From the NCBI RefSeq assembly GCF_004337365.2, contig NZ_CP044016.1:3100001-3164000 (forward strand): 64,000 bases of DNA. The letters are read 5' to 3'. Made by a program: the position numbers and the translations under genes. The stretch's first letter is position 1. Each line of letters opens with the position of its first letter. This DNA is from Rhizosphaericola mali. GTDB taxonomy: Bacteria > Bacteroidota > Bacteroidia > Chitinophagales > Chitinophagaceae. Positions 27,692 to 37,519 of this stretch are shown here, in pieces. Below the pieces are notes generated by a model that was not told the origin of the DNA, did no database searches, and worked only from the letters and a program-made list of their open reading frames with translations.

Positions 27692-29062
27692 TTATTTACC
27701 TATATTCTGTAAAAATATTTTCATATCTCCATCTAAATGAGCCCCCATTTTGCTTAATTTTTCTACATAATATTTCCGAACTAAGCTCCAACTATAATAA
27801 AATCCATTTTCCGATTTAAAAGGTAATTTTTGAGGCGTTTCATTCAACAATACTTTAACTAAAATATTATCAGTTTTATTCTTTACAAATATCCATTGGA
27901 TATTTGCAGTCATTGGAATAACCGTATAAGGTTGCCAATAATCAAAATATTCGCTGATATGTGTAGTTGCATGGTTCGACTGAGATAATTCCATTAAGGT
28001 TGCCATAGGTGCAATTGCCTCAGCATGTGTAAACCTGAAGATACCATTGATATTCTTTTTTCCACTCAAAATACTATCTGAAGTATTAATAAAATTCACT
28101 AATAAAGGAGCCGCGATCTCAGCTTGTATACCATTGAGATCCATACCAGGGCCTTTGACCATGAAATCCTCAACCCCATCTAATTTGCCCAACGCCTGCA
28201 ATTCACCTTCAGAAAATGGAGAATTCCAATTCAAAGGCCAGACATTACTCTTAGAGAATTCTATTGATGTTGACAATCCTACCCCATACACTTCATATAA
28301 AGATGTTGCAATTAACTTGGGAGTAATTTTAGTCAATTTATTTTTGATAACAATAGAGGTTCCTTGTTTTTTCCAATATTTTAATATCTGCGCTGAAAAT
28401 ATTTTCTGCGCTACTGAATTGTATACCTCATTAATATTAACAAAGGAGGCTACAGAATCCTCTTTTGCCTTTTGTAAACTAGAATCAACAAACGAATCAT
28501 ATATTGGCGAGTAATCATAGAAACGTAACATAGTCTCAGCGTTTTCTGGCTGTTGATTCCATTTCAAATTATTTTTAAAATTCAAACCAGAAACAAAACC
28601 ATTCGCGCTTTGCTTTGTCCTCAATTTATTTGTAATCCATATATCATAATGCCCATTTTTGGAAAAAACATTTGGATAATGAGATTGCATCCTTCCAGCT
28701 ATATCATGATGTTGCTCATATCCTAATGCTGTTATCTCCGCATATTTTCCGTTTTGTTGACCGAGCAACCAATTGTTTAGTTTTTGCCATTTTTTACCTT
28801 GATTGGTAAGCCCATTTTGTAGCTTTGCCAAGTTAAAAATTTTAAACAATACGGAGTCTGCACCAGCTTTAGTCATATAACGACTACCGTGCCTTCCAAC
28901 ATGATTGATAAAAAATGGCTCGTACCCACGGGGAATATCATTAATATATTTTCCATCGGAATGATAAGCGGCTTTTGTCCCAAACCATAATTGATTTTTT
29001 TGGGCAAATAGTGTAGTTCCGAACCCAAAAAACAAAACAAATAAAAATGAATTCAATTTCAT
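27692..29062 (-). CDS. Secreted histidine-type phosphatase (inositol-polyphosphate phosphatase / phytase-like)
   Basis: The 456-residue protein has a signal peptide (ending TLFAQ) and the histidine acid phosphatase active site: NHVGRHGSRYMTKAG (the RHGxR motif) and the proton donor motif in FRFTHAEAIAPMATLM (HAE). The HAE form is characteristic of multiple inositol polyphosphate phosphatases rather than of classical HAD phytases, which favours a phytate-type substrate. It is the last gene of an operon with a TonB receptor and a secreted beta-helix lipoprotein. The whole group is preceded by Pho-box-like repeats, consistent with phosphate scavenging from organic esters. Substrate specificity is inferred. 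Confidence 0.88.
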   Translation of the reverse strand: MKLNSFLFVLFFGFGTTLFAQKNQLWFGTKAAYHSDGKYINDIPRGYEPFFINHVGRHGSRYMTKAGADSVLFKIFNLAKLQNGLTNQGKKWQKLNNWLLGQQNGKYAEITALGYEQHHDIAGRMQSHYPNVFSKNGHYDIWITNKLRTKQSANGFVSGLNFKNNLKWNQQPENAETMLRFYDYSPIYDSFVDSSLQKAKEDSVASFVNINEVYNSVAQKIFSAQILKYWKKQGTSIVIKNKLTKITPKLIATSLYEVYGVGLSTSIEFSKSNVWPLNWNSPFSEGELQALGKLDGVEDFMVKGPGMDLNGIQAEIAAPLLVNFINTSDSILSGKKNINGIFRFTHAEAIAPMATLMELSQSNHATTHISEYFDYWQPYTVIPMTANIQWIFVKNKTDNILVKVLLNETPQKLPFKSENGFYYSWSLVRKYYVEKLSKMGAHLDGDMKIFLQNIGK

Positions 29063-29071
29063 GTATCAAAA

Positions 29072-30448
29072 TTAAAAGGTAGCTTCCAAACTAGAAATAT
29101 AATGTTGATTACCTGTACCATCAGATTGATAAGCTCCGATATCTTTTCCTGGATTCATCAAGGTTGCACCATAGTTACCAGTTGTTGGTAAATCCGTTGT
29201 TGGCGTAAATCCAGTATACCCCTTTCCTAAAGCCGGAGATGTTGATTGTAAAGAGAAACTATGCTTTTCACCAGTAATAATTGAATAAGGCATTTGTGTA
29301 ATATCTAATACCAAAGTAGGTTTTACGGATGTAAATTTTGAGAAATCAACAATATTTACGTTGTAATTAGTAAATAAAGGATCATTTGCCCCCACAGTTG
29401 TACTAACTATATCAGAAGATTGTTGTTTTGCTACACCATCAGTAGCCCAAAATTGTTCTATTTCTCTCGCATCATTTCCATAAAACAAAGTATTTCCATA
29501 CTCAATGTCATTGACATCAGCATCTGCTGTATAACGCAAACCAAACCTTACATTAACAAGGATATTATTATACACTTTACCTGCGGCACCTTGCTCATAG
29601 TCAATGGAACCACCTCTACCATCTTTCACTTGTCTAAATCCTCCGTTTAAAATTGTATTATTATAAACATTCACAACAGCTTGTACAGGTGTAGATCCTT
29701 TATTATTAGACACTTTAAATGAATTGGTTGCTGCTCCAATAGAAACGTTGTAAGCTACATTCCCAACTGTTCCGCTCTTCATATTAAAAGATTCTCCACC
29801 TTGTTTACCACAAGATTCAAACGTATTTCCGACAACATTAATTTTTCCACTCACCACACGCATACCATCATCTTTACTTCCATATATCCATGAATTTTCG
29901 ACGATAAATTGACCATTAATATTAGTAAATGCAATTGTATATCTAGGATCTCCGGAACTATATAATGCAGGATCCGCCAAACTACCAGCAGGAGCACCTG
30001 CAAATTCTAAATGCGTCCATTTGATAATAACATTTGCAGTTGTGTCGCACTGAATACCACCCCAATATCCTTTACATACATTGGTATCTTGCCTTAAGGT
30101 TGGTAATACAGTAATAAAATTGGGATTTTCTTGCGTACCATAACTAATAAGCGTACCACTATTCGTAATCTGTGGACTATTATTTTGGGAACCATCTCCT
30201 AATGCGATCAATACCGATCCTGGTTGCATTAGCAAAGTATCACCTTTATTGATACGAATATCTGTTGCGAAGTAATAAATTTTCCCTGACTTCAATGTAC
30301 CCTTAACACTACCAGTGAGTGTATCTTCTGTAACTTCTTGACCTGCGCCAATATTGGGTTGAGAAACATAATCTAGTGTACTTTTTTGACAAGCAAAAAA
30401 GGAAATTACAATAATAGAAAAAAAGCTTATATATAAATAACGAGACAT
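29072..30448 (-). CDS. Secreted right-handed beta-helix lipoprotein
   Basis: The 458-residue protein has a lipoprotein signal with the lipobox in ISFFACQKS (cysteine about residue 20). The mature part has repeating short beta strands with N/G turns (VENSWIYGSKDDGMRVVSG, INVVGNTFESCGKQGGES and NVYNNTILNGG), which is the pattern of a right-handed parallel beta-helix. It contains no obvious catalytic motif. It lies 26 bp downstream of the TonB receptor and 9 bp upstream of the phosphatase, so the genes are probably one transcript. A role in binding the substrate of the receptor is plausible but unproven. Confidence 0.75.
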   Translation of the reverse strand: MSRYLYISFFSIIVISFFACQKSTLDYVSQPNIGAGQEVTEDTLTGSVKGTLKSGKIYYFATDIRINKGDTLLMQPGSVLIALGDGSQNNSPQITNSGTLISYGTQENPNFITVLPTLRQDTNVCKGYWGGIQCDTTANVIIKWTHLEFAGAPAGSLADPALYSSGDPRYTIAFTNINGQFIVENSWIYGSKDDGMRVVSGKINVVGNTFESCGKQGGESFNMKSGTVGNVAYNVSIGAATNSFKVSNNKGSTPVQAVVNVYNNTILNGGFRQVKDGRGGSIDYEQGAAGKVYNNILVNVRFGLRYTADADVNDIEYGNTLFYGNDAREIEQFWATDGVAKQQSSDIVSTTVGANDPLFTNYNVNIVDFSKFTSVKPTLVLDITQMPYSIITGEKHSFSLQSTSPALGKGYTGFTPTTDLPTTGNYGATLMNPGKDIGAYQSDGTGNQHYISSLEATF

Positions 30449-30474
30449 ATTATTAACTTTTACAATAAAAAATA

Positions 30475-33264
30475 TTATAGTTTAAATTTGATACCAACAA
30501 TTCCATACATTCCATATTTATCCTCCTGAACAAATACATTTTTACCTACCGTCTGATAGGGAGCGGCATACAAGGAAGCCATTGCGCTAGTGTAAGTTTG
30601 TGGTACATATAATTTATATGGCGTATTTAGTATATTATTCAGCTTTGCATATACAACCCAATGTTTATCAAGTTTCTTTTCAATTGAGAAATCCATTTGC
30701 GTAAAGCCTGATTGCCATATATCATTTTGATAAAATTCGGATATAGTGTTTATTCTTTTACCAGTATAGTTAAATGCCAATTGAGCATTGATACCACTAT
30801 GAACATCATCTTTAAATAAGAAAGATAGATTTGCAACATGCTTTGATTGTCCTTGCAATGGGCCTGTTTCATTTACATAAAAGTTAGAAGAAGATCCATC
30901 TCTTTTAACTTTACTTCTAGTAGTTTTAGAGTCTGTATAAGTGTAGTTTGCTTTTACTCCAAACCAATTCCAAAATTTAACCGCATCAAATTCTAGACCT
31001 TTGTTATTGGTTATACCTGCATTATTTTTTGCTTCATAATACGTTTCCGTACTACCATCCGTTTCTAATCCATATTCAATTGGATTTTTAATTCTTTTGT
31101 AAAATGCCCCCAATATAAAGTGATCCAATCCTTTTGGATATATACTATATTGTATATCATAGTTACTAGATGTTGTAGCAACTAAATCAGGGTTTCCTTT
31201 TTCTTTATAATTTGCATCTGGATCTGTTAATCCTACATGTGGAATTACTTCATAAAAATTAGGACGACTGATACCCGCAAAATAAGCACCTCTAATCGTC
31301 TGTGTTTTACTTAAATTATAAATCAACGTACCAGAAGGTAAGAAATCATAATATTTCTTTTCTCCAGTTTTACCTACATTTTGATCAGAAATTGCAGTCA
31401 ACCAAGATAGATAAGTGTGTTCATAACGCATCCCGCCAACAAGATCAAATTTACCCCATGTCAAGTTGGTCATAGCATAACCAGCTCCAACATTTTCAGT
31501 TGCATTATAATTTAAAGCATTTGTAGTTGAACCTTGTGGATTATAAACTGTAAAATTATTGTCTGCGATATTACCATCATAAGTATCATTACTATGTTCT
31601 GGATTTAATTGGTAATCATCATAAGTACTTTTTCTTTCTTTATTTCTATACATACCACCTATAGACCAAACTGATGATATATCTCCTATTTGTTTATGAT
31701 AATGAAAATTTAAATATCCTGCTTTATCTCTATCATAGTTGTAATAAAAAACTCTATCCGAACTAGATCCCATTTGCAAAGGAGATTGTACCAAATTACC
31801 ATTACTATAGTTTACTCCTGTAGTCAAACTTAATGTAGCCATATCTGGTCTATTATCAGAGGCTTTGGAATAGGATGCAATCCAGTCCATATCAAGCCCT
31901 TTACCCAAATCATGTTTACCGGAAAGCGTATTATTCCAAATAGTTTGTACATCATGCATGCCACGATAATCAATTGAAATCCTACCTACGCCGGGCATAC
32001 CAACATCTCCAACAGTTCTTGCCAATACCAAATTCGTATCAATGGTTGAACGGTATTCATTTCTAACCAGATTCATCCATCCAGTGTAGAAGTTGATACT
32101 ATTTTTGTCATTAATCTTATAGTCTAATCTTGCATGTAATCCAGTACGTTGCTGATTAATAGAATACCTTCTTACTTTGATATCATCCAAGATAGTATTC
32201 CCATTTTGATCTGTTTCAGTAGGGAAAAAGTTACTATTAACAGTCTTATAATTATTTTGAAAACTACCTGCAACTAAAACGCCTAATTTATCTTTAAATA
32301 AGCGACCTCCTGCTGACAGTCCAAACAATGTATTTACTGGATTCGCCTTTGCTCCATATACAAATGCATTTTTAGGAAAATCAGCCATCGTTGCACTATA
32401 ATTATCTCCATTTGTGTAGCGAGGTGATTTACTCAAACTAGCAGAGCGATCCCAAGTATTGAATGAATATTTATTAAAGGTGGCATTTGTACCTCCCAAC
32501 GCGGCATTGGCAGTTATTTCAAATTTATGAGGTGCATCTTTCATGATCATATTCACCATACCACCAATGGCATCCCCTTCTCTATTTGGCGTAAGAGATT
32601 TTACAATTTCCAACCGCTCCAACATATCTGAAGGAAATATATCAAGTGGAACATAGCGATTTTTAATATCTGGACTAGGAATTTTCACCCCATTAATTAA
32701 GGAATAACTATATCGCTTATCCATACCACGCAAAATCACGTATTGCCCTTCACCATTGCTGCTTCTTTCAATGGAAACACCGGAAACACGCTGTGCTACA
32801 TTGGCAACAGATAAGTCTGGGGATATTTCAATCGCTCGAGCAGAAACTGAGTTTTGTAAATTAGGAGAATTTCTATCCAACTGATAAGTATATGCGTCTC
32901 CATGTTTAGATCCAACACCTTTAACTAAAACTTCATCTAATTTATTTTTAGTCAAATTAATTGGCGTAGCTAAAACTTCTGTAACATCACCTCCAACTTC
33001 AATTATTTCTAATTTGTAACCAACATAGGAAATTTTTAATTTAACTCTTCCATGCGGTAATTTTTTCAGATGAAATGAACCATCAAAGCCAGATTCAGCG
33101 ATAGGTCTTCCATTATTTTCAACAAATATCAATGCGCCAACTATAGGCTCTTTTGTTTCTGTGTCTTGAATAAGACCTTTTAATGTACGGATACTTTGCG
33201 CTTCGACGTTCAAAAGTGTTAATAATCCAAATAATACGAGTACAATTCTAATCTTTAGTTTCAT
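30475..33264 (-). CDS. TonB-dependent receptor with N-terminal CarboxypepD_reg-like domain
   Basis: The 929-residue protein starts with a signal peptide (ending LLNVEAQ) and a carboxypeptidase-regulatory-like domain (TLKGLIQDTETKEPIVGALI). The plug domain has VAQRVSGVSIERSSNGEGQY, VILRGMDKRYSYSLINGV and REGDAIGGMVNMI. A long beta-barrel follows and ends in YGIVGIKFKL, with the usual terminal aromatic pattern. It is the promoter-proximal gene of the operon with the beta-helix lipoprotein and the phosphatase. It would import the product, or the substrate, of the phosphatase. Control by phosphate is suggested by the upstream array at 33309-33349. Confidence 0.92.
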   Translation of the reverse strand: MKLKIRIVLVLFGLLTLLNVEAQSIRTLKGLIQDTETKEPIVGALIFVENNGRPIAESGFDGSFHLKKLPHGRVKLKISYVGYKLEIIEVGGDVTEVLATPINLTKNKLDEVLVKGVGSKHGDAYTYQLDRNSPNLQNSVSARAIEISPDLSVANVAQRVSGVSIERSSNGEGQYVILRGMDKRYSYSLINGVKIPSPDIKNRYVPLDIFPSDMLERLEIVKSLTPNREGDAIGGMVNMIMKDAPHKFEITANAALGGTNATFNKYSFNTWDRSASLSKSPRYTNGDNYSATMADFPKNAFVYGAKANPVNTLFGLSAGGRLFKDKLGVLVAGSFQNNYKTVNSNFFPTETDQNGNTILDDIKVRRYSINQQRTGLHARLDYKINDKNSINFYTGWMNLVRNEYRSTIDTNLVLARTVGDVGMPGVGRISIDYRGMHDVQTIWNNTLSGKHDLGKGLDMDWIASYSKASDNRPDMATLSLTTGVNYSNGNLVQSPLQMGSSSDRVFYYNYDRDKAGYLNFHYHKQIGDISSVWSIGGMYRNKERKSTYDDYQLNPEHSNDTYDGNIADNNFTVYNPQGSTTNALNYNATENVGAGYAMTNLTWGKFDLVGGMRYEHTYLSWLTAISDQNVGKTGEKKYYDFLPSGTLIYNLSKTQTIRGAYFAGISRPNFYEVIPHVGLTDPDANYKEKGNPDLVATTSSNYDIQYSIYPKGLDHFILGAFYKRIKNPIEYGLETDGSTETYYEAKNNAGITNNKGLEFDAVKFWNWFGVKANYTYTDSKTTRSKVKRDGSSSNFYVNETGPLQGQSKHVANLSFLFKDDVHSGINAQLAFNYTGKRINTISEFYQNDIWQSGFTQMDFSIEKKLDKHWVVYAKLNNILNTPYKLYVPQTYTSAMASLYAAPYQTVGKNVFVQEDKYGMYGIVGIKFKL

Positions 33265-33290
33265 ATATGTTCCGTTAAGGATTCGGAACG

Positions 33291-33298
33291 CAAAAGAA
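33291..33298 (-). promoter_or_regulatory. -7 element of the TonB-receptor operon
   Basis: On the minus strand TTCTTTTG matches TAnnTTTG in seven of eight positions. It lies 11 bp downstream of the Pho-box-like array, which is a suitable place for an activator. Confidence 0.4.
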
Positions 33299-33308
33299 CA
33301 ACTGCAAG

Positions 33309-33349
33309 ATTACTCCAATGTTAAGGAAAGATTACCAAATTGTTACCAA
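33309..33349 (-). promoter_or_regulatory. Four 8-bp repeats with 11-bp period, Pho-box-like
   Basis: On the minus strand, in order of transcription, the octamers are TTGGTAAC, TTGGTAAT, TCCTTAAC and GGAGTAAT, each separated by 3 bp (plus-strand positions 33342-33349, 33331-33338, 33320-33327 and 33309-33316). An 8+3 layout repeated every 11 bp is the geometry of PhoB-type sites. All four share TAA with C or T after it. The array lies 45-85 bp upstream of the TonB-receptor ATG. Confidence 0.6.
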
Positions 33350-33355
33350 TCACAA

Positions 33356-33391
33356 AAAAAGGACGTGCAATTTACATTGTACGTCCTTTTT
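33356..33391 (-). terminator. Intrinsic terminator after prfA
   Basis: GGACGTGCAAT (33361-33371), loop TTAC, ATTGTACGTCC (33376-33386), one G-T mismatch. It is flanked by A and T runs on both sides, so it can act on both strands. It follows the prfA stop. Confidence 0.8.
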
Positions 33392-33417
33392 AATTTTACT
33401 ATAGTTTAAAACAAAAA

Positions 33418-34482
33418 CTAATCCTGTTTTACCATTTTTTCTGCATTTTCTGCTACTTGTAATGCTTCGATAAATTCATCAATATCTCCGTTAATTACAG
33501 CATCCAAATTGTAAGAAGTTAACCCAATTCTATGATCTGTCACACGTCCTTGTGGCCAGTTATAGGTACGAATTTTCGCACTTCTATCACCTGTACTAAC
33601 CAAAGTTTTACGTTGATTGGAAATAGCTTCTTCTTGTTTGCGCACTTCTTCTTCATATAGTTTCGTACGCAAAATTTCCATCGCTTTCAATCTATTTCCC
33701 AACTGTGTTCTTTCTGTTTGACAGATTACAACCGTTCCTGTAGGAATGTGCGTCAACATTACTTTTGTTTCTACTTTATTGACATTCTGACCACCAGCAC
33801 CACCACTTCGAGCAGTTTCCATTTTTACATCTCTGTCATACAATTCGAAATCAATTTCCTCCGCTACAGGCATTACCGCTACTGTCGCAGCAGATGTGTG
33901 TACTCGTCCTTGCGTTTCTGTAGATGGAACTCTTTGCACACGATGCACACCAGATTCGAATTTCAATGTACCGTATACATCTTCCCCATTAACTTCAACT
34001 ACAACTTCCTTGTAACCGCCGACAGTACCTTCACTTTCACTGACAATAGCAGTTTTCCAACCTTTTTTCGCACAATATTTTAAATACATACCCAAAATAT
34101 CTCCGGCAAATAAGGACGCTTCATCTCCACCCGTTCCTGCACGTATTTCTAATACGGCATCTTTATTATCCTGTGGATCTTTTGGTATTAATAATTGTGT
34201 AAGTTGTTTTTCTAATTTTTCTTTTTTCTCTTCCAATGCAGGCAATTCCATTTTGGCAAGTTCTCTCATATCATCATCCGAACCATTCAATGATTCTTTG
34301 CCAAATTCATAATCTGCCAACACTCTTTTATATTCTTCATATGGGCCAACGATTTTTTCCATATCGCGGTATTCTTTACTCAACTTACCAAATTCCTTTT
34401 GGTTGCTGATGATTTCCGGATTGGTCAAAGCAATGCCTAATTGCTCAAATCGTGCTTTTATCGCATCTAACTGATCTAACAT
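33418..34482 (-). CDS. prfA: Peptide chain release factor 1
   Basis: The 354-residue protein reads UAA and UAG stop codons. The GGQ peptidyl-tRNA hydrolysis motif is in [16 protein letters not shown], and the codon-recognition motif is in [18 protein letters not shown], where RF2 would have SPF. The ATG at 34482 gives the expected helical N-terminus ([15 protein letters not shown]). It is followed by a strong bidirectional terminator and faces away from the amidohydrolase gene. The RF1-type PxT motif excludes RF2. Confidence 0.97.
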   Translation of the reverse strand: MLDQLDAIKARFEQLGIALTNPEIISNQKEFGKLSKEYRDMEKIVGPYEEYKRVLADYEFGKESLNGSDDDMRELAKMELPALEEKKEKLEKQLTQLLIPKDPQDNKDAVLEIRAGTGGDEASLFAGDILGMYLKYCAKKGWKTAIVSESEGTVGGYKEVVVEVNGEDVYGTLKFESGVHRVQRVPSTETQGRVHTSAATVAVMPVAEEIDFELYDRDVKMETARSGGAGGQNVNKVETKVMLTHIPTGTVVICQTERTQLGNRLKAMEILRTKLYEEEVRKQEEAISNQRKTLVSTGDRSAKIRTYNWPQGRVTDHRIGLTSYNLDAVINGDIDEFIEALQVAENAEKMVKQD

Positions 34483-34574
34483 ATAGTAAACCTGACTTTT
34501 AAAGTGTGCAAAATTACGTTTTTCCTACGTAAACAGAACAGCATTACATTTGCAATTGGAAAAATGGGAAGTTT

Positions 34575-35723
34575 ATGGCAAAAAATATTATTTCGGCAGA
34601 TAAAATATTCGATGGTTTTAAATGGTTGATCGAAAAAGCTTTGGTTATTGAGGATGGAATTATTCTTGATATTATTGATAAAAATGGAATTGAAAATGTA
34701 CAGCATTTTGAGGGAATATTGACGCCTGGATTTATCAATTGCCATTGTCATACGGAGTTGAGTCACATGAAAAATGTGATTCCAGAAGCGACAGGATTGA
34801 TGGGATTTGTCGGAAAAATCATGCAATTGCGCCAATATTCAGAAGAGGAAATTAAATCGGCTTGTGCCTCTGCATTGGAAGAAATGCAGAAAAATGGCAT
34901 TGTTGCAGTTGGAGATATTTGCAATACAACGCATAGTTTGGATGCAAAAACAAATTCAAATTTAGAATTTCAAAATTTTATTGAATTAGCAGGATTTTTA
35001 CCCGAACAAGCAAGTCCAAGATTTGAAAATGGAGAAAAAATTGCTGCTCAATTTGAAAAAACAGGAGCAACATCCATCGTTCCGCATGCGCCATATTCTG
35101 TTTCTAAAGATTTATTTGAAAAAATAAATGCCTATTCACAAGACAAAATCATTTCTATACACAATGAAGAAACACCCGACGAGAATCTTTTATATGAAAA
35201 AAAAGAAGGCGTGTTTTTGGATTTATATAAAAAAATGAATGCGAATATTGACTTTTTCCAACCTACGGGAAAAACAAGTTTGCAATCCGTACTTCCCTAT
35301 TTGAACAAACCATCACAAATTCTTTTAGTTCACAATAGTTTTACTTCGGAATCTGATATTCAATTTGCGGAAAATCAAGCCAAAAACACTCATCAACAAA
35401 TCTATTGGACACTTTGTCCAAATGCCAATTGGTATATTGAACGTACCATTCCACCCGTTGATGTTTTACGTAAAAACAGAGTCAAAATCACACTAGGCAC
35501 GGATAGTATTGCGAGCAATTATAGTTTGAATATCTTGTCTGAAATTCATCGTCTTCAAAAACACTTTCCCAATATTCCACAAGAAGAATATTTACAATGG
35601 GCAACGAGCAATGGAGCGGCAGCATTAGGAATGCAGGAACAATTAGGCACTTTTTCCATCGGAAAAAAGCCCGGAATTAATTTAATTTCCAAAGATTTTC
35701 AAACCATTAAAAAATTGTATTAA
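34575..35723 (+). CDS. Amidohydrolase-family metal-dependent hydrolase
   Basis: The 382-residue protein shows the amidohydrolase signature: TPGFINCHCHTELSHMKN (two metal histidines), a third histidine in VPHAPYSVSK, and HNEET. The last aspartate of the metal site is in TLGTDSIASNYSLNI. It is closest in form to the deaminase branch that holds cytosine, chlorohydrolase-like and aminofutalosine-type deaminases. The motif IPEATGLMGFVGKIMQLR resembles the latter group. The substrate cannot be settled from the sequence. The gene stands alone between prfA and yraN. Confidence 0.85.
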   Translation: MAKNIISADKIFDGFKWLIEKALVIEDGIILDIIDKNGIENVQHFEGILTPGFINCHCHTELSHMKNVIPEATGLMGFVGKIMQLRQYSEEEIKSACASALEEMQKNGIVAVGDICNTTHSLDAKTNSNLEFQNFIELAGFLPEQASPRFENGEKIAAQFEKTGATSIVPHAPYSVSKDLFEKINAYSQDKIISIHNEETPDENLLYEKKEGVFLDLYKKMNANIDFFQPTGKTSLQSVLPYLNKPSQILLVHNSFTSESDIQFAENQAKNTHQQIYWTLCPNANWYIERTIPPVDVLRKNRVKITLGTDSIASNYSLNILSEIHRLQKHFPNIPQEEYLQWATSNGAAALGMQEQLGTFSIGKKPGINLISKDFQTIKKLY

Positions 35724-35860
35724 AGCTATCTAGAAATTTGAAATGGGAAATATGATTTCAGCAGCTCATGAACTATTTTCAATAGAACCGACGGTTTCAA
35801 TCGACACAAGCACCGCTCCGCTAATACTTGCGCCAGTTGCGAATATGTGATAAACTTTAA

Positions 35861-36220
35861 TTAAAAATACACATCCCAATTTACATACAATTCCTTCACA
35901 ATTTCGCCATTTAGCAAAATCGCGATAACATTAAATTGTATTTTCTTCCATTCTGGATATTCCAATTGATATTGCTCTGCAGCTTCTTTCAAATATTTCA
36001 TTTTAGCTACTGAAACGCTTGACTCAGGCAAACCAAATTTTGTATTTGTTCGTGTTTTTACTTCTACAAAATGTAAAATATCTGCTTTTGTACAGATAAT
36101 ATCAACCTCCTTATGTTGGAAACGCCAATTTTTTTCCAAAATCTGAAATCCATTTTCCAATAAATAATCGACAGCAAACGCTTCTCCTCTTGCGCCAATG
36201 GTTATATTATGTTGCGTCAT
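35861..36220 (-). CDS. yraN: YraN-family endonuclease-like protein (UPF0102)
   Basis: The 119-residue protein begins HNITIGARGEAFAVDYLLENG and carries the endonuclease-like core WRFQHKEVDIICTKADIL with FVEVKTR (the D...ExK pattern). This pattern defines the UPF0102/YraN family of the restriction-endonuclease-like fold. Its in vivo role is not firmly established. It overlaps nothing, and its start lies 73 bp from the divergent manA start. Confidence 0.93.
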   Translation of the reverse strand: MTQHNITIGARGEAFAVDYLLENGFQILEKNWRFQHKEVDIICTKADILHFVEVKTRTNTKFGLPESSVSVAKMKYLKEAAEQYQLEYPEWKKIQFNVIAILLNGEIVKELYVNWDVYF

Positions 36221-36293
36221 TTCTGGGAAATTTTGGGTATTAACAGATGAATTACAATTAAAATTGGTATTTTGGTCACCAAATTTAACAAGG

Positions 36294-37511
36294 ATGTCAA
36301 ATAAACTGCAAAGTATTTTTCCGATAAAAGGTGTAGTTCAAAATTACGCTTGGGGTGGATTTAGTTTTTTACCCGAATTGTTACATAAAGAAAATCCAGA
36401 GCATCAGCCTTGGGCAGAATATTGGATGGGGGCGCATCCCAAAGCTCCTGCAATTGACTTGAACAACGACGAGGCTTTGAACAAAATCATAACTTCCGAT
36501 CCTGCAAAAACAGTAGGCGAAAAAGTTTGGAATCGTTTTGGTGAATTACCTTATTTATTCAAAGTATTGGATGTCAATGAGATGTTATCTATCCAAGTAC
36601 ATCCTTCCAAATCCGAAGCAGAAAAAGGGTTTGATGCAGAGAATACAAAAGGTATTTCTATTGCTGATCCAACTAGGAATTACAAAGACCGTAATCACAA
36701 ACCAGAGGTAATGGTTGCATTGAGTGAATTTTGGTTATTGCATGGTTTTTTGAGTGAAGAAAAATTGAAAAACGTATTACAATCGGTACCAGAATTTAAT
36801 CAATTTGCTTCTACATTTGGAGAAGGCGATTACAAAGCTTTGTATCAAAAAGTAATGGAATTGTCCACTGAGGAAGCAGATAAAATTTTATTTCCCATCA
36901 TTGAACGCGAATTGGCGAACAAAAAAGCTGGCGCGCTTGATCGTTCTTTGCCGGGTTGGTGGGTTGCCAAATTATATGAAAATGAAAATCCAAAATCAAA
37001 TATCGACAAAGGAATTTTCTCGATTTACTTTTTCAATATTGTAAAAGCGAATCCAGGCGAGGCGGTATTCCAAGCTGCGGGCATTCCACATGCGTATTTA
37101 GAAGGTCAAAATATGGAATTGATGGCGAATAGCGACAACGTTTTGCGTGGTGGATTAACCCCTAAACATGTCGACGTACCTGAATTATTGAAACACACAA
37201 GTTTCGTTGGCGTGACTCCTAACGTAATGGCAGCAAGTCTAGATACTTTTGGAGAAATTAATTTTCCATGCCCAGTTCCGGATTTCGGATTGTCCATGTT
37301 GCGTTTGAAAAATGAGCAAACAATTAGTTCAACTAGTTTTTCTTTGGAAATCTACTTTGTCGAACAAGGAAAAATAAGCTTGCAATCTGGTGATCAAACT
37401 TTGATTTTAGAAAAAGGAAATGCTGCAGCAATCCTTTCTAATACAGAATATACGATCACCGCAGCACAAGAAAATACAATTGCGTTCAAAGCATTTGTAC
37501 CTGAATTATAA
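36294..37511 (+). CDS. manA: Mannose-6-phosphate isomerase, class I
   Basis: I start at the ATG at 36294, giving 405 residues. The frame opens upstream but that part overlaps yraN and is not conserved. The enzyme interconverts fructose-6-P and mannose-6-P. Visible family motifs are QNYAWGGFSFLPEL, the zinc-site sequences SIQVHPSKSEAEKGF and HKPEVMVALSEFWLLHGF, and PHAYLEGQNMELMA NSDN. It ends with a cupin-like segment. Product: precursor for mannose and GDP-sugar synthesis. It is convergent with the L,D-transpeptidase gene, 8 bp apart. Confidence 0.94.
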   Translation: MSNKLQSIFPIKGVVQNYAWGGFSFLPELLHKENPEHQPWAEYWMGAHPKAPAIDLNNDEALNKIITSDPAKTVGEKVWNRFGELPYLFKVLDVNEMLSIQVHPSKSEAEKGFDAENTKGISIADPTRNYKDRNHKPEVMVALSEFWLLHGFLSEEKLKNVLQSVPEFNQFASTFGEGDYKALYQKVMELSTEEADKILFPIIERELANKKAGALDRSLPGWWVAKLYENENPKSNIDKGIFSIYFFNIVKANPGEAVFQAAGIPHAYLEGQNMELMANSDNVLRGGLTPKHVDVPELLKHTSFVGVTPNVMAASLDTFGEINFPCPVPDFGLSMLRLKNEQTISSTSFSLEIYFVEQGKISLQSGDQTLILEKGNAAAILSNTEYTITAAQENTIAFKAFVPEL

Positions 37512-37519
37512 TTTTTACG

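Noticed and set aside
33269-33289. GTTCCG ... CGGAAC inverted repeat in the leader of the TonB receptor
   Set aside because: Only a 6-bp stem with a 9-nt loop and no poly-T; could be chance, so I do not call it a riboswitch or operator.
34476-34835. 119-codon minus-strand frame at the start of the amidohydrolase gene
   Set aside because: The plus-strand amidohydrolase has intact metal-binding motifs over the same bases, so this is a shadow.
36198-36293. N-terminal extension of manA
   Set aside because: It overlaps yraN on the other strand and shows no similarity to class I phosphomannose isomerases, which start near the ATG at 36294.
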